A stretch of 64,000 nt of DNA from Rhizobium chutanense (GCF_002531935.1 NZ_NWSV01000002.1:1-64000); one strand, 5' to 3'; counted from the stretch's first letter, positions 7,716-17,139 are shown. Made by a program: numbers and translations. Notes: generated by a model not told the origin, from the letters alone.

Positions 7716-8627
7716 TCAAAGGTCGAGCGTGCCACTCGCCAGCCTTACGGCCTGGCCGCCGATCCGCGCATTGGAAATCGCGCCGCCGTCGACATCGATA
7801 TGCAGGTGGATGAAGGAGGGCCGCTCCATCTCGACGCCCTGCTCGATCATGATCGGGTGGTGCCCGTCTGTCAGCCGGTCGAAATGGTGGATGGCGCCAG
7901 AGAGTGCGGCCGCCGCCGCGCCGGTCGCCGGGTCTTCGACGATGCCCATGCCGCTTGCGAACATGCGCGCATGGAACTTCGCCACGTGATTGACGCCGCC
8001 GCGGCAATAGACATAGGCCGAGGCAAGCGCACCATCGACGAAGGGCACGATCTTTTCCCAGAGTTGCGGATCGAAATCGACGCGCTGCGCGGCGCCGACA
8101 TCGTGCACCGGAATAAGCAGGAAGGGCACGCCGGCGGTCCAGACCGAGGGCACGTGATTTTCGAAGCCGATTTCCGTCACCTTCAGCGACAGCGCGTCGG
8201 CCATGCCGAGCTTGTCGAGCGGCATGACGGCCTGCTGCGATTTGCGCGGCAAGTCGAATTCGGCAAAGCTAGCCTCGCCTTCCCGGAGCCGCACGGCGCA
8301 GCGCACCGGCCCGACATTTTCCTCGATGACAGTGACGAGATCGCGGTTTACGGCGCCATGCGTCCGTTCGGCGAGCGCAATCGCCGTACCGACTGTCGGA
8401 TGGCCGGCAAACGGCAGTTCGCGTCCCGGGGTGAAGATCCTGATCCTGGCCGCATAGGCCGGATTGGCCGAAGGCTGGACGAAAACCGTCTCCGAGAGAT
8501 TGATCTCCCGGGTTATCGCCTGCATCGCCTCGTCGCTGAGATCGTCTCCGTCGAAGATCACCGCCAGCGGGTTGCCCGCAAGCTTTCGATCGGTGAACAC
8601 GTCATAGACGCTGTAGCTTCGCGCCAC
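7716..8627 (-). CDS. PhzF-family isomerase-like protein
   Basis: A 303-residue protein of the PhzF (phenazine biosynthesis-like, diaminopimelate-epimerase fold) family. The start reads YSVYDVFTDRKLAGNPLAV and the conserved Glu47 in REINLSETVF corresponds to the catalytic acid of PhzF. Other family marks are RIFTPGRELPFAGHPTVGTA and, late in the protein, GMGIVEDPATGAAAAALSG. No phenazine genes are nearby, so it is probably a stand-alone isomerase of unknown substrate. I chose the GTG at 8627 because AAGGAGG lies 5 bases before it and homology begins there; the open frame upstream adds a non-homologous 28-residue stretch. Confidence 0.85.
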   Translation of the reverse strand: MARSYSVYDVFTDRKLAGNPLAVIFDGDDLSDEAMQAITREINLSETVFVQPSANPAYAARIRIFTPGRELPFAGHPTVGTAIALAERTHGAVNRDLVTVIEENVGPVRCAVRLREGEASFAEFDLPRKSQQAVMPLDKLGMADALSLKVTEIGFENHVPSVWTAGVPFLLIPVHDVGAAQRVDFDPQLWEKIVPFVDGALASAYVYCRGGVNHVAKFHARMFASGMGIVEDPATGAAAAALSGAIHHFDRLTDGHHPIMIEQGVEMERPSFIHLHIDVDGGAISNARIGGQAVRLASGTLDL

Positions 8628-9101
8628 ATCGGCCTCCTTGAATCGGTCATCGCGCCGCCAACCTGCCCGACCGAGCGGTCGAGTGCAAGGCGGTAAGTCC
8701 GCTAAAAACAACGCACCCCCGGCAGGAAACGCCTGCAGTCTCGGATTTATGCGTGATCGTTAATGAAAATCGATTTTGTTTTTCGGGAGGCGGCGTTGGA
8801 GCGTGTCGGAACGCGCGGGTATTGCAGGAATGGAGAGGGTGTGCCGTGGGTCACCCCCTCTGCCCTGCCGGGCATCTCCCCCACAACAAGGAGGGAGATC
8901 GGCTGGCGCGACGGCTTCCCCAAACAACTCAAGCATTATGGTTGTCGGTGCCGTTTGAGAGGAGCGCTGGTCAAGCCTCTTGCCGATCTCCACCCTTGTG
9001 GGGGAGATGGCCGGCAGGCCAGAGGGGGGTACCATACGGCACGCCGGCGCGCAGGAATCCATGTACGGCGCGCCTCTGAGAAGCCTTACCCGTGGTATCT
9101 C
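8628..9101. other. Intergenic region dominated by a RIME-like repeat
   Basis: There is no gene in this 474-bp stretch. The centre (8841-9042) is a long inverted repeat described separately. Open frames crossing it on both strands are products of the repeat's composition and run antisense to the Nudix gene. Confidence 0.55.
8841..9042. repeat. RIME-like intergenic palindromic element
   Basis: Two arms of about 62 bp (8841-8903 and 8982-9042) are nearly perfect inverted copies. Both start GTGCCGT and share CCCCCTCTG, CCTGCCGG, CATCTCCCCCACA and GAGATCGGC blocks, separated by about 78 bp of unrelated sequence. Size, arm sequence and position between genes match the mosaic elements (RIME) described in rhizobia. 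It carries no transposase. It could fold into a large cruciform or RNA hairpin ending the PhzF or Nudix neighbourhood transcripts. Confidence 0.75.
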
Positions 9102-9872
9102 TCACACCCCGCGTTTACCGAAATACCAATCAATCACCGGCAGCATCGCCCGATTATACGGATAGGCCGCATGATCAGCCGAGCGGATCGCCACCGCGCC
9201 CGCAATCTCCTTGTCTTCGGCGACCAGCATGTGGGCCTCGATCCGCTCGACCATTTCGTCGGCCGTCAGGTCGAAGCGGAAGAGGCGCATCAGCGTCACC
9301 GTTCGGTTGGCGTGGCTGGCATAGAGCTGCTGCCCTGCCACGGCGTCGGAAAGATTGAAGCCGGTCTCCTCGTGGACCTCGCGGCGCATGTTGGCCTCGA
9401 TGTCGCAGCTGTTGTCGACGATATCCTCCGGTTCCAGCGAGCCGGCAGCGAAATAGACCTGGCCGGGATTGGCGGTATGGGCGCCCATGCGGATCGCCAC
9501 CAGCGCACCATCGGCACTTTCGAGCACCGGATAGGCGAAAATGTGCAGTCCACCCCCGCGCTGCGGCTGCCGGCGCCAGTACATGAAGGCGGAAAAGGGA
9601 ATGACGTAGCCCTCGCCCGATATGCCGGCTTCAGTAAGCGACAGCCGCTGCTGGAACACCAGGCGTCCGTCGAAGAGCGCCGGGTTGGCGGCCGTCTCCT
9701 TCGCCCAGTTCTCACGGATCGCCGCTCCTTCAGTGGCGACGAAGGGATGGGTGCCGGGCAGGACTTTGAGATCGACGCCGGCGATCGGGAAGACCGTGGC
9801 TTCCGGCGGCCAGCCGGCGAAATCATCGGAAAAATCGCTGTACGGAAAGTTCTTGTTCAAATTGGTTTTCAT
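9102..9872 (-). CDS. Nudix hydrolase
   Basis: A 256-residue Nudix-fold protein. The Nudix box is near residues 144-172: AGSLEPEDI, an insertion, then REVHEETGF with the metal-binding Glu residues E165, E168 and E169. The box is longer than canonical between the glycine and the first Glu. Family members hydrolyse nucleoside diphosphates linked to other groups; the substrate is unknown. ATG 9872 lies 8 bp after the stop of the EEP-family gene, so the two are co-transcribed; an ATG at 9914 would overlap that gene. The extra 90 N-terminal residues before the Nudix core may bind substrate. Confidence 0.8.
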   Translation of the reverse strand: MKTNLNKNFPYSDFSDDFAGWPPEATVFPIAGVDLKVLPGTHPFVATEGAAIRENWAKETAANPALFDGRLVFQQRLSLTEAGISGEGYVIPFSAFMYWRRQPQRGGGLHIFAYPVLESADGALVAIRMGAHTANPGQVYFAAGSLEPEDIVDNSCDIEANMRREVHEETGFNLSDAVAGQQLYASHANRTVTLMRLFRFDLTADEMVERIEAHMLVAEDKEIAGAVAIRSADHAAYPYNRAMLPVIDWYFGKRGV

Positions 9873-9880
9873 GTTCGCTT

Positions 9881-10990
9881 TCAGGGGAGATCCAGGGTCA
9901 TGACGACGGGGCAATGATCGGAGGCTTTCGGCCGGTCCCAGCCGGTACGCGGGTAACGCTCCACCTCCTGCCCCGGCGGGAAGATCGTGCGATAGGGCTG
10001 GCCGCTGCGGATGATTTCAGGCAGGCGGCCGGCATTATGGGCGGCAAGTGCCGGCGAAAGCCAGAGATAATCGAGTTGACAAAGCCATTGCTCCTGCGGC
10101 CCGCGGGAGTGATAGAGCGTCCAGCGGTCGAGGGCATCACGGCGGCGCACGACGTTTTCGGCAAAGCCGTCATGACTAAAGACATCGAGCGCGCTTTCGG
10201 CCTCGTCCTGATGCTCGAAACGATAACCGGCGCCGCGGCGGCCGATGACGTCGACCCGCTCCTCGTAATCGTTCATATCGCCGCAGATGGCGAAACTCTT
10301 CTTATCGGTATGGCCGGCGCCGAAGCGATCCTCGACAATGCGGCGCACGGCGCGCGCCTCGGCGCGGCGGAGCGGCATGGTCGACTGGCGCCCGTCGAGC
10401 CCTTCGCGCGGACTGCCCATCGATTTGAAATGCACCACATAGAGCGACAACGGCCGGTCGCCGATCAGAAGGTCGAGCTCCAGGCAATCGCGCTTGAAGA
10501 TCTTGTCGTCGATGCGGTTGGTGAGCGCCAGTTCCTCGTCGAAGAGATCGAAGTCGCGGTAGGTGGTCATCGCATGGCTTCTGATGTCCCGAAGCTCGAT
10601 CTTCTGGCCGTCGCGGGTTTCCTCGCGCATCAGCACGGCGACATCGATGCCGCGGCTGTCATTGCCTTCGACCAGAAACTTCTGGCGATAGCCGTTACCG
10701 ACCATGCGGAAGAGATAGCCGTATTCGAAGGCCTGCAGAGCGGCCATATTGTCGATTTCCTGCAGGCAGAGGATATCGGCATCCGCATCGGCAATCGCCA
10801 GCGCCGTCATCTGCCGGGTGTCGTCGGTCGCGGCGATCACGCGGGCCTGCTCGAGCTGCTGATAGACGCCCTCGCTGTTGACCTCGAAAAGCTTGACGAC
10901 ACGGTCCTGGCGAAGCTGGTTGCGGAAGCCGGTGAAATCGAAACGGCTCAGCAGATTTTCGACATTGAAGGTGGCGAGACGAAGCGACAT
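9881..10990 (-). CDS. Endonuclease/exonuclease/phosphatase family protein
   Basis: A 369-residue protein of the EEP (DNase I-like) fold. It begins LRLATFNVENLL (Asn of the metal site), has ILCLQEIDN (metal-binding Glu), FAICGDMNDY (catalytic Asp-Asn pair) and ends with KASDHCPVVMTLDL (Asp-His). All expected active-site motifs are present. Family members cleave nucleic acids, phosphoinositides or sphingomyelin; no signal peptide is visible, so an intracellular nuclease or phosphatase is likely. First gene of a two-gene unit with the Nudix hydrolase. Confidence 0.82.
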   Translation of the reverse strand: MSLRLATFNVENLLSRFDFTGFRNQLRQDRVVKLFEVNSEGVYQQLEQARVIAATDDTRQMTALAIADADADILCLQEIDNMAALQAFEYGYLFRMVGNGYRQKFLVEGNDSRGIDVAVLMREETRDGQKIELRDIRSHAMTTYRDFDLFDEELALTNRIDDKIFKRDCLELDLLIGDRPLSLYVVHFKSMGSPREGLDGRQSTMPLRRAEARAVRRIVEDRFGAGHTDKKSFAICGDMNDYEERVDVIGRRGAGYRFEHQDEAESALDVFSHDGFAENVVRRRDALDRWTLYHSRGPQEQWLCQLDYLWLSPALAAHNAGRLPEIIRSGQPYRTIFPPGQEVERYPRTGWDRPKASDHCPVVMTLDLP

Positions 10991-11226
10991 GGCATGAGTC
11001 CGGTTGCGGACGCTACCTTAACCAGCAGAAGCGGCAGGAAAAGGTGGTGAGCCGAGAAATATGCGGACAGACGTGACTTTGAAGCTAGAAACAAGCCGCG
11101 TCGCCAGCCGGCTCCGCAAGCGGCCGCGAGTCTGTGGGCCACAATCACGCCAACCCGCAGATATCCAAAACCATACCGCAATGCATGCCGACGAACAGAT
11201 CGCCTCGACGCGTTTTTTAATGGCGC

Positions 11227-11475
11227 TTATATATGGCTGGGCGGACTTGAAGTAGCGTTATCGTGAGGTTGGTGTTGCCCGCCATCAGGACTGCTCGACG
11301 AGCTGCTGTTGCTCGAACCGCCATATATCTCACTTGGCTTAAACGTTCGGGTTTTCCAATCATCGCCCCGTTTCTGCCGCTCCACGGATGGGCATCCCTG
11401 AAGCACGCTCGCGGCGCTTAAAAGAACCGCCGAAAGCACCAAAACGGAGCGGATACGCCTTACTTGAATTGGCAT
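11227..11475 (-). CDS. Small Ser-rich lipoprotein
   Basis: An 82-residue predicted lipoprotein. A basic start (PIQVRRIRS) and a hydrophobic segment lead to the lipobox LQGC with Cys28 as the lipidation site. The mature part is short and polar, with a run of serines (GGSSNSSSSSSPDGG) and a His/Pro-rich end, so it is probably unstructured. Pro follows the lipidated Cys. The ATG has a GAGGGG ribosome binding site 9 bases upstream. It has no recognised domain and stands alone between the EEP gene and the ABC transporter. Confidence 0.7.
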   Translation of the reverse strand: MPIQVRRIRSVLVLSAVLLSAASVLQGCPSVERQKRGDDWKTRTFKPSEIYGGSSNSSSSSSPDGGQHQPHDNATSSPPSHI

Positions 11476-11611
11476 GCGAGTATAACCCCTCGATAAACTG
11501 ATTGTCGCGCCGGCTTTGCTTGAGGCGCCTGCAATAACTTGTCGTCTGTTTTAATCACGGTTTGCGAAATCGAATTCGCAAGAGATATTCAACTTCTCAG
11601 CGATTCGGAAG

Positions 11612-11627
11612 AAGTCGCCGGCGACTT
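11612..11627. repeat. 16-bp perfect palindrome after the ABC transporter
   Basis: AAGTCGCCGGCGACTT is self-complementary without a loop. It lies 60 bp beyond the end of the ATPase gene and about 140 bp upstream of the lipoprotein start. It could be part of a terminator or a protein-binding site. Confidence 0.35.
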
Positions 11628-11686
11628 TCAACCTTATGCTGCGGAACTTCACCTGGTTTCGCCGTAGAAGTCCGGTTCTTCCTCCA

Positions 11687-12706
11687 TCAAAGCCGCCACC
11701 CCGAACGGATGACGACACGAACCGCCTCACCGAGCACGACGACCACGCGGCTGTAGGCACGTAGCGTCTGGCCGTTGCCGAGCGTCAGCTTCACCTCATA
11801 ACGCTCACCCTCGAACAGCACGGATTCGACAGTCGCCCGCGCCCCTTCGCCACCGATGACCACCTCCTCCGGCCGCACCAGGATATCGGCGCCATCGGTA
11901 TTGGCGGCCTGCAGCGCGCCCTCAAGCTCGTCCCACTCCAGCTGGCGTTCGCCCCCCATGACAGGCAGTGTCAAGATCGCGCCGCGTCCGATCAGGCCGC
12001 CGACGATGCGCCCTTCCGGCCGGGCGTAGATCTCGGCCGGCGGCGCCACCTGGAGCAGTCGCCCCTCCGACATGACGGCGACATCGGTCGCCAGCGCCAT
12101 CGCCTCGCTCTGGTCGTGGGTGACGTAGATCATCGTCGCGCCCGAGCGCTGGTGGAACTCGCGAAAAGTCTCTTCCATCTCCTGTTTCAGGTGCCGGTCG
12201 AGATTGGCGAGCGGCTCGTCGAGCAGCACGACGTCGGGCGATGTCACCAGGCAGCGGGCGAGCGCCACGCGCTGGCGCTGGCCGCCGGAGAGATCGGCCG
12301 GCCGGCGTGCGGCGTAATCGGCAAGCCGCACGGTGGCGAGCGCCTCGCCGACCTTCGCCCGGTAAGCCGCGCCCGAAATGCCGCGCACCTTGAGGGGATA
12401 GCCGACATTATCCGCCACGCTCATATGCGGCCAGAGTGCATAGGACTGGAAGACCATCGCCATGTTGCGCTTTTCCGGCGGCAGCGATTGGGCGGCATCG
12501 GCAAGCAGCCGCTCGCCGAGATGGATCGAGCCATCGGAGGGCGTCTCGAAACCGGCGATCATTCTGAGCACCGTCGTCTTGCCGCAGCCGGAAGGCCCGA
12601 GCAGCGCCAGGAAGCCGCCCTCGCGCACATCGAGCGAAAAATCGCTGACGGCAGCGCGCCCGGTGCCGAAATCCTTGGCCACCCGGTTGAGGATCAGTTG
12701 CGCCAT
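11687..12706 (-). CDS. ABC transporter ATP-binding protein, ferric/phosphonate type
   Basis: A 339-residue nucleotide-binding subunit. Walker A GPSGCGKTT is at 37-45, the Q-loop at MVFQSYALWPH, the ABC signature LSGGQRQR at 139-146, Walker B VVLLDEP at 159-165, and the switch His in YVTHDQSEAMALATD. The C-terminal third is a TOBE-like regulatory domain (ILVRPEEVVI). This is the CUT1/ferric (FbpC-like) subfamily and it energises import through the permease encoded just upstream. Its start overlaps the permease stop by 13 bp, indicating translational coupling. ATG 12706 has a GGAGTGG ribosome binding site. Confidence 0.9.
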   Translation of the reverse strand: MAQLILNRVAKDFGTGRAAVSDFSLDVREGGFLALLGPSGCGKTTVLRMIAGFETPSDGSIHLGERLLADAAQSLPPEKRNMAMVFQSYALWPHMSVADNVGYPLKVRGISGAAYRAKVGEALATVRLADYAARRPADLSGGQRQRVALARCLVTSPDVVLLDEPLANLDRHLKQEMEETFREFHQRSGATMIYVTHDQSEAMALATDVAVMSEGRLLQVAPPAEIYARPEGRIVGGLIGRGAILTLPVMGGERQLEWDELEGALQAANTDGADILVRPEEVVIGGEGARATVESVLFEGERYEVKLTLGNGQTLRAYSRVVVVLGEAVRVVIRSGWRL

Positions 12707-14388
12707 GGGACCACTCCTTTCGGCAGGCGTTTCGCCAGGACTTCCAGGAGCAGCATCATGACGACGACCATGAGGACGATGAGCACCGAGAGCGCCGAGG
12801 CAAGGTCGGAACTGCCGCTGTCGTCGAGATTGTAGATGGCGACGCCGAGCGTCTGAGTGCCGGCCGACCAGAGAAGTGCCGAAATCGTCAGCTCATTGCA
12901 GGCGATCAGGAAGACGAGGATGACGGAGGCGCCGGCGGCCGGCGCAATCAGCGGCACGATGATATCGAAAAGCCTGCGGAAAAAGCCAGCGCCGGAAAGC
13001 CGCGCTGCCTCTTCCAGCGCCGGATCGAGCTGGTGGAAGGCGCTGACGACGGGTTTCAGGCTGACGGCGAAGAAGGAGGAGAAGTAGGCGATCAGGATGA
13101 TCCAGATCGTGCCGTAGAGCGAGACGTTGAGGACCGGGATGGGTGCTGCGAAGACGAGGATGAAGGCAACCGCCATGACGATGCCGGGCAGCGAATAAGG
13201 TATCTCGATCAGGCTGGAAACGATGCGCGACAGCGCGTCCCTGCGCCGCGTCAGCGCATAGGCCGCAAGCACCGCCACCACGAGAAGGCCGAGTGCGGTC
13301 GCGCCGGCGAGCGACAGCGAATTTATAAAGGCCGTGCGCGTCACCGCCTGCCGAAACAGGATCTCCTGGAACGCATGCAGCGACACGGTCTTGAAGGTGA
13401 GCGGCACGCCATAGGCCGGCACCAGTGCGCCGGCGACCAGCGCGAAAAAGGGTGCTGCCAGCATGAAGAACAGGATAAACCAGAGCAGCGGCGTGAATAG
13501 CAGGTGCCAGGCGCCGAGCTCGAAAGCGGCACTCGCGCCCGACAGGCCGATGACACGGTAATCGCGGCCGCGCAGCGCCCGGTCCTGGATCATCAGTCCG
13601 GCGACCGAAATCATTGCAGTGATTGCCGCGAGCACGGCGACATCACCGAAAGTGCGGCTGGTGAAGGCTGAGAATTTGGTGAAAATCAAGGTCGGCAGCG
13701 TGAAGATCGAGGCCGGAATGCCGAGAATGGCGGGGATGCCGAAATTGCCGGTGCAGGAAACGAAGGAGATAGCCGCACCGGCGATGATGCCGGGCAGCGA
13801 CAAGGGCAGGATGATATCGCGGAACACCCGCAGGCTGGAGGCGCCAGAAAGCCGCGCTGCCTCGACGCCGTCGCGCGGCAGCGTCATCAGCCCCGCCCTG
13901 AGCGCGAGGTAGACCAGCGGCGCATGCTGCACGCCATAGAGCAGCGCGATGCCGCCCACGGAATAGAGCGGCTGCGGCGAGCCAAGCGGTGGCGCGATAT
14001 CAAGCGCCTTCAGCAGCGGGCTTGATGGACCTGACATCTGCACCCAGGCAAGCGCCGTCACCTGCGGCGGGATCATCATCGGCAGCACGAAGAAGAAGCT
14101 GAGCGGCCCCTTGGCGCGAATGTCTGTCAGCGTCAGCAGGAAGGCGAAGAGGCAGCCGATGAGGAGCGAGATGACCGTGCCGAGAACGGATGTGAGAACA
14201 GTGTAATAGGTCGCGGACCAGAGCGACGGCGCGGTCAGCACATCGATCACGCCGCCATTGGCGAAGGCCCCGATCCCGACCATGGCAAGGCGGGCGAGCG
14301 GTAGCACGCTGAGGATCAGAACGACCGCAACGACAAAAGGAAACAGCCAGACGGGCTGGCTGTTTCCTGTTTTGACATATCCGTGCAT
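12694..14388 (-). CDS. ABC transporter fused permease (FbpB-like)
   Basis: A 564-residue inner-membrane protein that is a head-to-tail fusion of two permease domains, about 12 transmembrane segments in total. Each half carries an EAA loop that docks on the ATPase: DGVEAARLSGASSLRVFRDIILPLSLPGI in the first half and ALEEAARLSGAGFFRRLFDIIVPLI in the second. Fused permeases of this length are typical of ferric iron (FbpB/SfuB) importers. It is second in a three-gene operon, 7 bp after the binding-protein stop. Substrate is not certain: related systems take up ferric iron, thiamine or 2-aminoethylphosphonate. Confidence 0.87.
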   Translation of the reverse strand: MHGYVKTGNSQPVWLFPFVVAVVLILSVLPLARLAMVGIGAFANGGVIDVLTAPSLWSATYYTVLTSVLGTVISLLIGCLFAFLLTLTDIRAKGPLSFFFVLPMMIPPQVTALAWVQMSGPSSPLLKALDIAPPLGSPQPLYSVGGIALLYGVQHAPLVYLALRAGLMTLPRDGVEAARLSGASSLRVFRDIILPLSLPGIIAGAAISFVSCTGNFGIPAILGIPASIFTLPTLIFTKFSAFTSRTFGDVAVLAAITAMISVAGLMIQDRALRGRDYRVIGLSGASAAFELGAWHLLFTPLLWFILFFMLAAPFFALVAGALVPAYGVPLTFKTVSLHAFQEILFRQAVTRTAFINSLSLAGATALGLLVVAVLAAYALTRRRDALSRIVSSLIEIPYSLPGIVMAVAFILVFAAPIPVLNVSLYGTIWIILIAYFSSFFAVSLKPVVSAFHQLDPALEEAARLSGAGFFRRLFDIIVPLIAPAAGASVILVFLIACNELTISALLWSAGTQTLGVAIYNLDDSGSSDLASALSVLIVLMVVVMMLLLEVLAKRLPKGVVPWRN

Positions 14389-14395
14389 GGAAAGA

Positions 14396-15388
14396 TCAGT
14401 TCGAGCCGTAGATACCCGAGAAGGTCTTCAGATCCTGGTCGGTATTCTTCAATGCTTCAGCCGCCTTGATCGGCAGCACCTTGATCGTGTCGCGCGCCGG
14501 AAAACCTTCCGGCACCTTCATGCCGTTGCGTGCCGGGATATAGCCGAGCTTCAGAAAGCCTTCCTGGCCCTTTTCGGAGAGCACGTAATCGACGAATTTC
14601 TTGGCGGCATCGGCATTCTTGGTGCTCGCCAGGATGCCGACCGGCTCGGTGACGGCGGATACGCCTTCGCTCGGGAAGACGAACTCGACCGGCGCGCCCT
14701 TGGCCTTCTCGCGGATCGGCAGGTAGTCGACGACCACGCCATAGGCCTTTTCGCCCGAGGCGACCGACTTCAGCACGGCGCCGTTGCCGCCGGCAGCGAT
14801 TGCGCCGTTTTCAGCGAGCGACTTGTAGAAATCCCAGCCGAGGCCGGGAACGGCGGCGAGTGTCTGGGCGTGGATGAGGGCGGCACCCGAGGCAAGCGGG
14901 CTCGGCATGGTGACGAGGCCCTTGGCCTCAGGCTTGGTCAGGTCCTTCCAGCTCGCAGGCTTCATCGCGGCTGATGTGTTGTACATGATGCCTGTGGTGA
15001 TCAGCTTGGTCGAATAATAATAGCCTTCGGCATCATAGAGTGCAGTGTCATACTGGGCTGCCTCAGGCGACTTGTAGGCGAGCAGCTTGCCGTCTTCCCT
15101 GAGGCGCTCCAGCGTTACCACATCGGCGATCAGCAGAACGTCGGCAACCGGGTTGCCGGCCTGGATCTCGGCCTGCAGCTTGGCGATGATCTTCGGCGTG
15201 CCGTCGCGCACCCAGTCGACCTTGATATCGGGATTGGCAGCCATGAAGCCATCGACGGTCGCCTGCGCGTCTTCGTTCGGCTGGCTGGTGTAGAGAACCA
15301 GGTTTGCGGCGGACGCCGGAACGGCAAGGAAGCTCGCGGCAAGAAGTGCAGCGGCGGAAACGATCGTTTTCATGGGAGGGATCCTCAT
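14396..15388 (-). CDS. ABC transporter periplasmic binding protein
   Basis: A 330-residue secreted solute-binding protein. The signal peptide ends around VPASA-ANL (residue 27). The mature part starts NLVLYTSQPNEDAQATVDGF and has VDWVRDGTPKIIAKLQAE, typical of the ferric/phosphonate-type cluster. A YYYSTKL stretch provides tyrosines that could bind ferric iron, but I cannot confirm the ligand set. The operon order is binding protein, permease, ATPase. ATG 15388 has GGGGAGG 10 bases upstream; ATG 15373 is an alternative with GAGG and would give nearly the same signal peptide. Confidence 0.85.
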   Translation of the reverse strand: MRIPPMKTIVSAAALLAASFLAVPASAANLVLYTSQPNEDAQATVDGFMAANPDIKVDWVRDGTPKIIAKLQAEIQAGNPVADVLLIADVVTLERLREDGKLLAYKSPEAAQYDTALYDAEGYYYSTKLITTGIMYNTSAAMKPASWKDLTKPEAKGLVTMPSPLASGAALIHAQTLAAVPGLGWDFYKSLAENGAIAAGGNGAVLKSVASGEKAYGVVVDYLPIREKAKGAPVEFVFPSEGVSAVTEPVGILASTKNADAAKKFVDYVLSEKGQEGFLKLGYIPARNGMKVPEGFPARDTIKVLPIKAAEALKNTDQDLKTFSGIYGSN

Positions 15389-16080
15389 TGCGGTCACCCC
15401 TCCCCTTATTAAGCGTCGTTGACAGGCATGTGACAAGGCGCCTTAGCTGGCGGGCCATCCGGCAAGCCGTCAGCAAAGCCAGTTGAACGTGTGCAGGATT
15501 TTGAGGGAGCCCGCATCAGCATGAGCGCAGTTTGTTGACGAACCTCTGTTCGTTACCGGGCGTCATCCCCGGCCTTGTGCCACCGCTGTCTGGTTAAAAT
15601 ATGGAACAGATGCATATTATTGATTCTATTTGGTTTAAGACATTTCGCGGCGTCTGAGACAGGAACAGGAAGCCTAAAAAGTCAGCTGCTTGCTCCCTCG
15701 CTAAGTCAGTTCAGCTCGGCGCGGGCATTGCCTGGTTTTCCTGATGATGTCATTCCTGAGGCGGTCGTCTACGCTGCGAATAGTTCCTTCCGCCCGCCCC
15801 TTGCTCCGTCATGCTTGGCCTTGAGCCAAGCATCCATACAGCACCCGCCGACGCTCGCGGCATGGGTCCTCGGCTCAAGGCCGAAGACGACGGAGAACGG
15901 GGCTGGCGTTCCAGCCAAACTCGCCGCCGGAGCGTTGGCTGCAATGGTTGCAGACGCTCGGGACCAGCATAACGAAAGAGGTGTTGACCGACTTTGTTGG
16001 CTACTCGGCTCACGCAGACAGCTCTTGCCATTCCGCCGCTCCGTATTACGTCAATCTCATTTCGATCAAGGGAGAGTTCA
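15389..16080. other. 692-bp intergenic region with repeat fragments
   Basis: No gene is supported. It contains a 92-bp palindromic repeat (15804-15895) and a half-copy of the same family around 15560-15583 (CGTCATCCCCGGCCTTG). An AT-rich patch at about 15595-15650 could contain a promoter. Open frames starting here and running into the aldo/keto reductase lack ribosome binding sites. Confidence 0.45.
15804..15895. repeat. Palindromic intergenic repeat, two-hairpin type
   Basis: The element is bounded by CTCCGTC (15804-15810) and GACGGAG (15889-15895). It contains two hairpins, TGCTTGGC-CTTGA-GCCAAGCA and a weaker TCGGC-TCAAG-GCCGA, each related to the other by inversion. It resembles the repeat at 37464-37541 and the half element at 104-130. 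No coding capacity. Confidence 0.65.
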
Positions 16081-17139
16081 ATGGAATATCGTCTGCTCGG
16101 CCGTTCCGGCCTCAAGATTTCGACTTTGACCATGGGCACGATGACCTTCGGCGGCGTCGGCTGGGCAAAGATGGTCGGCGATCTCGGCACCGCCGAGGCC
16201 AAGAAGATGATCGACATGTGCATCGATGCCGGCGTCAACCTGATCGACACCGCCAATGTCTATTCATCAGGCGAATCCGAAAATATCATCGGCGAAGCGC
16301 TCGCCGGCAAGCGGCCGCAGGGCGTGCTGCTCGCCACCAAGGCCCGTTTCGGCATGGGCGAAGGCCCGAATGACAGCGGGCTCTCGCGCTACCACCTGAT
16401 CCGCGAATGCGAGGCGAGCCTGAAGCGCCTGAAGACCGATGTCATCGACCTCTACCAGGTGCATGAATGGGACGGCCAGACGCCGCTCGAAGAGACGATG
16501 GAAGCGCTCGACACCCTGATCCGGCAGGGCAAGGTGCGTTATGTCGGCTGCTCGAACTATTCCGGCTGGCACATCATGAAGGCGCTCGGCATCGCCAACG
16601 AGCACCGCTACCAGCGCTTCGTCAGCCAGCAGATCCACTATACGCTGGAAGCCCGCGACGCCGAATACGAGCTGCTGCCGATCTCGATCGATCAGGGCCT
16701 CGGCGTGCTGGTCTGGAGCCCGCTCGCCGGCGGCCTGCTTTCCGGCAAACACCGCCGCAACCAGGCGGCACCCGAAGGCACGCGCCAGTTCGCCGGCTGG
16801 ACGGAGCCGCCGATCCGCGACGAGAACCGCCTGTGGAACATTGTCGAGACGCTGGTCGCGATCGGGCAAGAGCGCGGCGTTTCCGCCGCTCAAATTGCGC
16901 TTGCCTGGCTGATCGGCCGCAAGGCGGTCACGTCAGTCATCATCGGCGGGCGCACCGAAGCGCAGTTCCGCGACAACATCGCCGCCGCCGAACTGAAGCT
17001 CACGGATGAGGAGCGCAAGCGCCTCGACGCCGTCAGCCTGCCGCCGGTGATCTATCCCTACTGGCACCAGCTGAACACGGCGAGCGACAGGTTTGGTGAA
17101 GCCGATCTCGAGCTTTTCGGCCCGCATATCAAGCAATAA
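16081..17139 (+). CDS. Aldo/keto reductase
   Basis: A 352-residue NADPH-dependent oxidoreductase of the AKR superfamily (YajO/YakC-like). The catalytic tetrad is visible: D56, Y61, K87 and H128 (in YQVHEWDG). The NADPH-binding end contains VIIGGRTEAQFRDNIAA. Such enzymes reduce aldehydes and ketones; the physiological substrate is unknown. ATG 16081 follows AAGGGAGAG. It seems monocistronic, with a 94-bp gap to the next gene. Confidence 0.88.
   Translation: MEYRLLGRSGLKISTLTMGTMTFGGVGWAKMVGDLGTAEAKKMIDMCIDAGVNLIDTANVYSSGESENIIGEALAGKRPQGVLLATKARFGMGEGPNDSGLSRYHLIRECEASLKRLKTDVIDLYQVHEWDGQTPLEETMEALDTLIRQGKVRYVGCSNYSGWHIMKALGIANEHRYQRFVSQQIHYTLEARDAEYELLPISIDQGLGVLVWSPLAGGLLSGKHRRNQAAPEGTRQFAGWTEPPIRDENRLWNIVETLVAIGQERGVSAAQIALAWLIGRKAVTSVIIGGRTEAQFRDNIAAAELKLTDEERKRLDAVSLPPVIYPYWHQLNTASDRFGEADLELFGPHIKQ

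Noticed and set aside
7716..8627. Phenazine biosynthesis cluster
   Set aside because: Only a PhzF-like gene is present, with no other phz genes; PhzF relatives are common stand-alone isomerases.
7509..8696. Rightward open frame of 395 codons
   Set aside because: Antisense to the PhzF-family gene, which carries the catalytic Glu motif and a strong ribosome binding site.
8763..9917. Rightward open frame of 384 codons
   Set aside because: It crosses the RIME-like repeat and is antisense to the Nudix hydrolase with its recognisable Nudix box.
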